Origin: Liolophura sinensis
Taxonomy: Eukaryota > Mollusca > Polyplacophora > Chitonida > Chitonidae
DNA length: 64,000 bases
Direction of reading: 5' to 3'
Assembly: GCF_032854445.1 (NCBI RefSeq)
Contig: NC_088306.1
Span: 19,999,764-20,063,763 of the forward strand
Below are positions 55,740 through 64,000 of this stretch, piece after piece. Position 1 is the first letter of the stretch; every line of letters begins with the position of its first letter. The position numbers were made by a program, and so were the translations under genes. A model generated the notes under the pieces. The model was not told the DNA's origin and did no database searches. It saw only the letters and a list, made by a program, of their open reading frames with translations.

Positions 55740-58260
55740 CTGTTTGTGCATGATTGTCCCCCGTCCTCATTGCTGAGGATTCATTATTGTACTTCATCCA
55801 CATTGCAGTTTCTCCCATGATTGTCCCTCGTCCTCATTGCTGTGATTTCATGATTATACTTCAGCCACATTGCAATTTCTCCCATGGTCGTGCTCCTTCT
55901 TCATCGCTGTGGTTTCATGATTGTACTTTATCCACATTGCTGTTTCTCCCATGATTGTCCCCTGTCCTCATTGCTATGATTTCATGATTGTACTTCATCC
56001 ACATTGCTGTTTCTCCCATGATTGTGCCCTGTCCTCATTGCTATGATTTCATGATTATGCTTCATCCACATTGCAGTTTCTCCCATGATTGTCCCCTGTC
56101 CTCATTGATGTGATTTCATGATTGTACTTCATCCACATTGCTGTTTCTCCCATGATTGTCCCCTGTCCTCATTGCTGTGATTTCATGATTATACTTCATC
56201 CACATTGCAGTTTCTCCCATGATTGTCCCCTGTCCTCATTGCTGTGATTTCATGATTATGCTTCATCCACATTGCAGTTTCTCCCATGATTGTCCCCTGT
56301 CCTCATTGCTATGATTTCATGATTATACTTCATCCACATTGCACTTTCTCCCATGATTGTCCCCTGTCCTCATTGCTGTGATTTCATGATTATACTTCAG
56401 CCACATTGCAGTTTCTCCCATGATTGTCCCCTGTCCTCATTGCTGTGATTTCATGATTATACTTCATCCACATTGCAGTTTCTCCCATGATTGTCCCCTG
56501 TCCTCATTGATGTGATTTCATGATTATACTTCATCCACATTGCAGTTTTTTCCCATGATTGTCCCCTGTCCTCATTGCTATGATTTCATGATTATACTTC
56601 ATCCACATTGCTGTTTCTCCCATGATTGTCCCCTGTCCTCATTGCTGTGATTTCATGATTATACTTCATCCACATTGCAGTTTCTCCCATGATTGTCCCT
56701 TGTCCTCATTGCTGTGATTTCATGATTATACTTCATCCACATTGCAGTTTCTCCCATGATTGTCCCCTGTCCTCATTGCTGTGATTTCATGATTATACTT
56801 CATCCACATTGCAGTTTCTCCCATGATTGTCCCTGGTCCTCATTGCAGTGATTTCATGATTATGCTTCATCCACATTGCAGTTTCTCCCATGATTGTCCC
56901 CTGTCCTCATTGCTGTGATTTCATGATTATGCTTCATCCACATTGCAGTTTCTCCCATGATTGTCCCCTGTCCTCATTGATGTGATTTCATGATTATACT
57001 TCATCCACATTGCAGTTTCTCCCATGATTGTCCCTCGTCCTCATTGCTATGATTTCATGATTATACTTCATCCACATTGCAGTTTCTCCCATGATTGTCC
57101 CCTGTCCTCATTGCTATGATTTCATGATTATACTTCATCCACATTGCTGTTTCTCCCATGATTGTCCCCTGTCCTCATTGCTATGATTTCATGATTATAC
57201 TTCATCCACATTGCTGTTTCTCCCATGGTTGTCCCCTGTCCTCATTGCTATGATTTCATGATTGTACTTCATCCACATTGCTGTTTCTCCCATGATTGTC
57301 CCCTGTCCTCATTGCTGTGATTTCATGATTATACTTCATCCACATTGCAGTTTCTCCCATGGTTGTCCCCTGTCCTCATTGCTATGATTTCATGATTGTA
57401 CTTCATCCACATTGCAGTTTCTCCCATGATTGTCCCCTGTCCTCATTGCTGTGATTTCATGATTATACTTCATCCACATTGTAGTTTTTTCCCATGATTG
57501 TCCCCTGTCCTCATTGCTATGATTTCATGATTATACTTCATCCACATTGCTGTTTCTCCCATGATTGTCCCCTGTCCTCATTGCTATGATTTCATGATTA
57601 TACTTCATCCACATTGCAGTTTCTCCCATGATTGTCCCCTGTCCTCATTGCTGTTGATTTCATGATAATACTTCATCCACATTGCAGTTTCTCCCATGGT
57701 TGTGCTCCTTCTTCATCGCTGTGGTTTCATGATTGTACTTCATCCACATTGCTGTTTTTCCCATGATTGTGCTCCGTCTTCATCGCCGTGGTTCATGATT
57801 GTACTTCATCCACATTGCTGGTTCTCCCATGATTGTGCTCCGTCTTCATCGCTGTGGTTTCATGATTGTACTTCATCCACATTGCTGTTTCTGCCACGAT
57901 TGTGCCATGTCCTCTTTGCTGTGATTTTATGATTAAGTTCATCCATACTACTATTTGCGCAATGATTGTACAACATCTACATTGTTTTGATTGCAATGAT
58001 TGCACTTCATCCATATTGCTGCTTCTCCCATGACTGTGCTCCGTCTTCATTGCCGTGGTTTCATGATTGTACTTCATCCACATTGCTGTTTCTGCCATGA
58101 TTGTGCCCCATCCATATTGCTATGGTTTCATTATTGTACTTCATCCACATTATTGTTTGTGCCATGATTGTACTTCGTCCTCAATTCCTGTTGATTCGTG
58201 ATTGTATATCATCCTCATTCCTGTGATTTTATGATTGCACATCAGCCACATTGTTGTTGA
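55740..58260. repeat. 67-bp minisatellite, about 37 copies
   Basis: The unit is 'cctcattgctgtgatttcat', 'gattatacttcatccacatt', 'gcagtttctcccatgattgt', 'cccctgt' (67 bp; for example starts at 56167 and 56234). The centre (about 56000-57650) is highly uniform with a few two-state positions (gctgtgat/gctatgat/gatgtgat; gcagttt/gctgttt). Both ends drift ('gtgctccgtcttcatcgctg' variants after 57690). The largest array in the window. Confidence 0.97.
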
Positions 58261-58739
58261 TCTGGTAACAGCGTTTCAGATACTCTTCGGAGTACAATGC
58301 TGTATGCATCTGTTTGGATGTTCCACATGTTGTAACTAAATTGAGTACTATTGCAGCCGATATGATAAATCAATAAGCTTCATAAAGTATTACGGCAGAA
58401 AGGTCATTGCCGGGAAATTTCATAGTCGGGGGCGGGGTAATGAGATAAAAGAGAAATAACGGCAACTGGGGGAGGGTAAAAAACCTGGGGAGAGGGGTTG
58501 CACGACAATTTCCGTCACGTCTGCAGGTCATTATGAGCAGTCTTATCCCGGTCCTTTTGCCTAATGTTCGCACCACTTACATCGGCTGTAACTCAATCCT
58601 CTTCAACGCCTTTAATGTCCGGATAAAAGATCTGTGTATATATACATATTATAGTAAGAGTGGTTTTGGGCAAGGACAAGAGTGAAACTATCTTTGCTTG
58701 AAGTCTTAATCCTGCAGAGATCACACCTCTAGCACTATG

Positions 58740-59530
58740 TTCTTTTTGTGGATGACGTCACAGTTTCGGTACAAGGTATATGTATAATTTTGCACCGTTT
58801 AATAGCAAACATGATTTATCGACCGGGTAGGAGAGTGGAGACAAAGTTTGACAATTAAGGATAGGTGTGAAACTTTCCCTGCCTTAAGCATCCTAAGACG
58901 TAAAAATTACTATCTGTGGTTACTATTCTCTTGACAAAGACAATTTGCAAAACTCAGATTAGCTGAACCCTGAGTTGTAGAATGTCAGACCCGTAGCTAC
59001 TGTACCATACTGTGGAGGACGTCACAGTTTCAACACAGTGCATGTATATAGATATAGAAGAGAATAGGTGAGAGTTTCAACAAAGTCAGTTGTGAAACAG
59101 ACTAGGTGATAAAGTCTTAAGCCGTGGACACCCTCCTGTAAGTACCACATTCTTATTGTGGATACCTTCACAGTTTCACAACACTGTGTATATATACATG
59201 TAGCAGAGTGGAGATCGATTTTGACATGGACTCGTGGAATGTCACAATTGTAGTTACTAATGCTTCACTGGGGATAACATAACGATTTCGCTACAGTCTA
59301 TTTATTTATTTACTTGATTGCTGTTTTACGCCGTACTCAAGAATATTTCACTTATACGACGGCGGCCAGGATTATGGTGGGAGGAAATTTAACAGAGCCC
59401 GGGGAAAACCCACGACCATCCACAGGTTGCTGGAAGACCTTCCCACGTACGACCGTAGAGGAAGTCAGCATGAACATGCTAACCACCTCGGACACGGAGC
59501 CCCTCCTTCACTACAGTGTGTATATATAAG
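58740..59530. repeat. degenerate long-period repeat with 'cacagtttc' cores
   Basis: Cores 'gatgacgtcacagtttcgg' (58751), 'gaggacgtcacagtttcaac' (59015), 'gataccttcacagtttcaca' (59161) and 'gataacataacgatttcgct' (59273) are each followed by a 'gtatatata'-type stretch and 'gagtggagac...ttgacaa'. The spacing is irregular (about 110-265 bp). Confidence 0.5.
59298..59506 (-). mobile_element. SINE-A, 5'-rearranged, inserted in the repeat core
   Basis: Tail to 'gtagaggaagtcagcatgaa', then a direct jump to the head remnant 'catgctaaccacctcggaca', 'cggagcccc'. Flanks 'ttcgctacagt' (59287-59297) and 'ttcactacagt' (59507-59517) look like an 11-bp target duplication with one change. Confidence 0.88.
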
Positions 59531-59572
59531 AGAGTGTATGGGCCAATTTTGACAAGAACAGGTGTTGAATAC

Positions 59573-59621
59573 TCTTGAGTACGGCGTAAAACACCAATCA
59601 AATAAATAAATAAATAAATAA
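59573..59621 (+). mobile_element. SINE-A tail fragment
   Basis: 'tcttgagtacggcgtaaaac', 'accaatcaaataaataaat' and further AAAT units. Only the last 50 bp of the SINE. Confidence 0.85.
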
Positions 59622-60030
59622 AAATTTCCTCCCACCAAAAATTTCAATTTCCTCGATGGTTCACTCCATCCGTAAATCTCAAAGCCATCGTACATAAGTG
59701 GAAACAACTTTCAAATCACTGAATAAATTTTGAGGATTATTATACTAGTGAATCTTGCTTGAGTAGATTCTTACGTACATGTTGCCATGGTAACTGGCTA
59801 AAACACTTAGTTTTTCTGTGGAAATGTTGATGTCATTATACAACATTCCTGTAGGCGATTCTCCAGCAAAGTAGTCTCCTTCCATATCCTATCCGAAATC
59901 GTGTTTCTCGACTTTCAGCTTGTGTAATAACAAATTTTGCATACGTAATCAGTTGACAACTCTTTTTTTTTAGTGTGCTGCCGCCATTAGGTAAGATTAG
60001 CTGTACAGCTCTGATAGCTGCAGACCTCAA
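59622..60030. other. no feature recognised
   Basis: No exon or repeat supported. Confidence 0.45.
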
Positions 60031-60478
60031 ACCGGTCTCACACAGGCGATATTGTTGGCGTTAATACGTTGTGTCTGTATGAGATATATTATCACATACT
60101 GTAGTATCGCAACTGATAATTGCAATATATGTCAATAGTTGGGCTAAGTATCGTACAATCGTGCGATATACAGATGCTGTCGCAATAATTTTGGACATGT
60201 TACTTTATCTCAAATAGTTGCGAAAATAATCGCAGTTATTGCGATTATTATCACATACAAGCACACGATATCGCTCGTAATAGCATTATTTGCGTTAAGA
60301 AATTAGAACTTACCGCCGAAATTTGACACCGAAACTTACTATCGCAGTATTATCGCATTATCGCGTATTATCTTAATATATGGAATAATACTGCGATAAT
60401 CAACAAAATAGCTATACAATCGCACTAAACTATACCGCAACTAGATATCGCCAAACAAAATGCGCGTGTGAGAGAGGT
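60031..60478. mobile_element. MITE candidate, 448 bp, with TCAA target duplication
   Basis: The left end reads ACCGGTCTCACAC and the right end, inverted, ACCTCTCTCACAC. Inverted similarity continues loosely to 'gttggcg' on both sides. TCAA flanks both ends (60027-60030 and 60479-60482). The interior is AT-rich, non-coding and full of 'atcgca/tgcgat' words on both strands, so it can fold extensively. The superfamily is not assigned. Confidence 0.68.
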
Positions 60479-60482
60479 TCAA

Positions 60483-62278
60483 GATTGTCACCGCACATGG
60501 ATTTGGTTATGCAGACGTACCAGAGGCAAAGTCGAAAATTGCAGAAACGCAGGTGTCTCTGAGAGGGAGAATAATGTTGATTTTAGTTTATGATTCGTGT
60601 TTTTCTGCAATATTAGAAACAGTTAGGTAACCATTAGAAGATGAAAAAACGAAGTGTGGTTACGCTACAGCGTTTGGCATCCGGACAATCGCTGCATCAT
60701 TACTCCGTCAACACTGTGCCAGTTTTCAAGTCGGTTCAAATTTCACAACCATTACATATGACATATTGAGACTTGCCCCACAAAAACCGCTTGTTTACCT
60801 GTTCAACTACCGCGACTTAGTGTTGTGTTCGATACACGTAGCTCATGTTTCACAAAATCACTGGTTACTTTTATGCGATTACGTTACCTCTGATGAATGT
60901 TCCTTTGATTAGTTTTTCACCATTAACGCTGTTTCATGGCATCTGTGTAGTGCAATATGTCTAGTAATTATGACAAATAGCGACGTTAGCTGTTATGGGC
61001 GAAGAGCTTGTTAACCCATTTTATGGCTCCTGTCTTAACTGGTTCGTTAATAATGCCGTTATCTTTCCAACAACGGAACAAATGTACGTGTTTTATTGCG
61101 GAAGAGTACCGATGTTCTGCTGAAGTAACTTTACTAATATATAACTACGCAGTGAATTTGTGTCGAATCGTATTAATCGTAAAACATTAATGAAAACAGA
61201 ACTTCTTCGTTGTTTTCAGACATAAATTATAGAGGGATTATTAAGCTGTATAAATTGAAGGCCATAATAATTATCCCAGTCCATCTGTGGTTCTTGAGAC
61301 AGCTGTTTACGACATTCAGACGCAATATTTTTGGTTATTTGTTTCTTAGCGACACTTTTCTCTGAATAATGCACGAGGTATTTATTTGTTCATTAAATTG
61401 GTTGTTGTTGTTGTATTCGTCGCACACGATAATTGTTTTTCTGTGATGTGGGTAGTCAGATGTGTGGGCCGGGGGTGATTAAGATGTGTTATCAAGTGAC
61501 ACTGGTACTACATTCCTAACAATGCTAAATCTAAAATTAAATGGGATATCTAAATTGTGATTAACACTTTCAGCCCAGAGGCATGTTCTGATACGTCCCC
61601 CAATTATTAATAGGCCCACTATTTAGCAACGTTCGTTTTAACACTCCTCCGCACTATTTCTCGCTGTGTTTTCAGTCCACATTGGCCACACCCGTCTGTG
61701 CATATAGGTGGTATGGATTCTTCCAATGCTGTACATAATGACTGGTTCGCTTATTATCCATGCATTGATTGTCGGCTTCAGGCTTAATCTATAGAATGGT
61801 TCACGCAGTTCTTCTGCAAGCTCTTGCCTGCGGCCGGGCCCCAGTAATGCCACGCCATTTTTCTCTCGCCAAGACTATAATCTCTCCCCTGTAAACGACA
61901 CGCGTCGTACTGGAGGGGGAAAAATCGGTGGCTCGAGCACACCATGGTAACGGCGCCACGCGAGCCGGATGTGACACATTTTCTTGCAGCGCAACTCGGT
62001 CAGCTCTCAGTTCGGATGGCGAGAGTTTTAATCATCGCGTCGCAATGACAAATTAAACACGTGATCAAAAATCTAATTTCTCAGAATTGTATTGTAATCC
62101 CGCGAGATATAGTATACCTTGTACGAAATGGGCTCTCAGGGAGGGATGGAAGAGAGCGGTAATTATCAGAATATGTTTTAGCTCTGCGCTTTGGAATATT
62201 TCATGTTGAATTTATCGCCAAGGAAGAATTGAAGAAAACCCATCTGATAAAACAGATAGGCATAGCTAGTAGTTAATC
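60483..62278. other. no gene recognised; possibly single-copy regulatory DNA
   Basis: No SINE or tandem array over 1.8 kb, which is unusual in this window. 61850-62030 is GC-rich ('accatggtaacggcgccacg'). 62150-62180 shares 'agagcggtaattatcag'-like sequence with 41450. No exon with matching splice sites was found. Confidence 0.35.
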
Positions 62279-62280
62279 GA

Positions 62281-62299
62281 TTAATTAATTAATTAATTA
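62281..62299. repeat. (TTAA)n short run
   Basis: 'ttaattaattaattaatta', simple sequence. Confidence 0.95.
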
Positions 62300-62939
62300 C
62301 CGCCCGTATATCACTGTGACCGAGACGTTAAAACCTTCGGTCCTTTAACATTTTGAATCCCGGAAATATATTTCGAGGACGGCACAGGGAATTTTGTAAT
62401 TTAACAAATGTATTGTTAAAGAAAAAGACCTCTAAAAATCAAACTAGGCATCACTAAATAGACCTCTTTAAACCATGCACAAGTATACTTTCATTTATTT
62501 TTGTACATTTTTGTGAACAGAGTTAAAGGCGTTCAAACATATGAATTCTAAGGCGGGCTTCATGGACCATATTATCGCAGTTTAGGAACAGGAAGTTTTT
62601 CCAACTCTAATCACGACACTGAATGTTGGAATAACTCTTTATGACCATGAGTAAGAGATTACAGAAATGATGTTGCCAAAAATCCCTTCCTTCTGGTGAA
62701 CATCAGGAAAAAAGGTTTTGTGACGTCATAGTTATTGGTGGTGATACAGGAAGAGACTGTCGCCAAAATCACACCTTAAGCTCTCGCTACTAAAAAGTGC
62801 TATTGCCTCAGCAATGGAGGACCGCATTAACATCTGCATATTTGGCTGTTTTAAGACTTGTTCGACATTTTCTCGCTGGATTCTTATTGGGTCATATATT
62901 ACATTTATCTCCTCTCAGCCGACTGGTCCTTGACCACTG

Positions 62940-63075
62940 AGGAGTTTCATCAGGTATGTGCCGAAGGTCAGTGGTTTATTCTAGCCTCATGGATTTCCTC
63001 AACCCATAAATCTGTCCACTGATTTATACATGTAAGAGTAAAATCTTGAGTATGGCATTAAATGCTAAAATTCAA
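62940..63075 (+). mobile_element. SINE-C copy, diverged
   Basis: 'gaggagtttcatcaggtatg', 'tgccgaaggtcagtggttta', 'tggatttcctcaacccataa' and 'atcttgagtatggcattaaa' match SINE-C order. Confidence 0.6.
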
Positions 63076-63920
63076 AAAAGTTAAAAGAAAAATATTTTAT
63101 ATTTCAAGTTAAAAAGACATATAGGTGTACTATGTTTCAAAACTCTTCTTCACTGATAGCACATCAACCCTGTGAAACGAAAGTTCTTCAGCAGCGTGTG
63201 CTGATACATAGATTCAAAACTGGAGTTTTGTTCCTTTAATAACGTGAACATGTTTGTACTGAGAGCAGTATGCTGATCATCTGCATTCTGTAGGTAATAC
63301 TAGATCCTCTCTAGCCGGAATATCACGAATTTTTAGTTTACCCAGTGACTTTAACAGAAGGATATTCTTGTTTCTTCTAAAGACATCTCCATGGTAAAGT
63401 TTTTATAATGCAAATTACAAGTTGCTTCATTTTACCATTTATTATTCAGGAAAGTTTTGATGTTACAAGAATCTGAAGGCAAACCTAGATGATATTAACA
63501 ATGGCGAATTTAGGTCAGAGAAAACAAGATGACTTCGAGCTTCAAGCTGTGAAGTAAGGAAAACAGATCTGTCAGATTGTATAAGATTACCTCTGAAACG
63601 CGTCAATAGATCGCTCGGTCATGGTGTTATCTTCTCTGTAGCTAATGTTTCCGTCTTCCGTTAGCCAGCTACACTGGGGTTGTCACGAAGGCATCTCACG
63701 CCATTTGCCGTAGGGAATATCTATAGCTTCGGAGAACAAGACTATGTGGCGTGGATACGGTCAATTCTGACAATCCTGGAAAATCTAGCTCAGAACCTCT
63801 ATTCCTATATGGGTTTCATTCACACTTCCATACTTCAGTGTAACTTCCATCGACTTCCCAGTATATACCATCTGCAATTTTCGGTCACATTTCTGTAACC
63901 CTTAAAGTGTAGGTTTCCAC
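63076..63920. other. no feature recognised
   Basis: No exon or repeat supported. The last 80 bp (63925-64000) has 'ggggcaagtttcacaaaaca', which resembles the outer end of the MITE family seen at 26776. Confidence 0.4.
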
Positions 63921-64000
63921 GACTGCCCTGGGGCAAGTTTCACAAAACATCGTAATTTAAGTTTCTCGTACCTTTTTTCATAAATGGGGTTGTCTGGACT

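Noticed and set aside
57696-58098. Frames on both strands in the 67-bp minisatellite
   Set aside because: Repeat artefacts; the sequence drifts exactly with the array.

Overview
The window is eukaryotic, repeat-rich, intron-rich DNA, most likely from a lophotrochozoan and probably a marine mollusc. There are no long intact genes, no operons and no bacterial signals. Short exon-like frames sit between splice sites, and dozens of tRNA-derived SINE copies, minisatellites, MITE-like inverted-repeat elements and broken transposases fill the rest. The mollusc call rests on the SINE tails (a family ending in an AAATAAATA-type tail after 'taaaacaccaatc', and a second ending 'aaaccccaagcactcac'), which I recall as typical of molluscan genomes. 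It is knowledge-based inference and was not searched.

Layout. 1-2.4 kb: the last two exons of a plus-strand gene whose C-terminus resembles the Cys-rich tail of LRRC28-type leucine-rich-repeat proteins. The intron between them holds a 106-bp tandem array made from the penultimate exon itself, a 42-bp minisatellite and a SINE. 4.2 kb: the terminal exon and poly(A) signal of an unidentified minus-strand gene, convergent with the first. 5-11 kb: SINEs and a 77-bp minisatellite (about 21 copies). 12.1-13.7 kb: two or three small plus-strand exon candidates of an unidentified gene. 14.6-20 kb: short tandem arrays, a dead L1/Tx1-like LINE, a dead Tc1-like transposase with a 68-bp internal triplication, and a MITE. 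20-34 kb: AT microsatellite, long stretches without recognisable features, and scattered SINEs. 34.4-37.0 kb: a promoter-like segment (inverted CCAAT box plus palindromic CRE) with a splice donor downstream, and a possible start-codon exon 2.3 kb further on. 37-47 kb: SINEs, a satellite built only from a SINE tail, and a frameshifted MULE transposase. 47-64 kb: two large minisatellites, nested SINEs, one unidentified 121-residue frame and a MITE with a 4-bp target duplication.

I see no genes acting together as a defined system. The window looks like the intergenic and intronic background of a mollusc genome crossed by parts of perhaps four or five genes. The most interesting observations concern how repeats arise: an exon turned into a minisatellite with 30-nt intron-like spacers, a SINE tail turned into a tandem array, a minisatellite that repeats a near-perfect bZIP binding site, and SINEs with datable target-site duplications. 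All repeat family labels here (SINE-A to SINE-D, repeats E and F) are local names.
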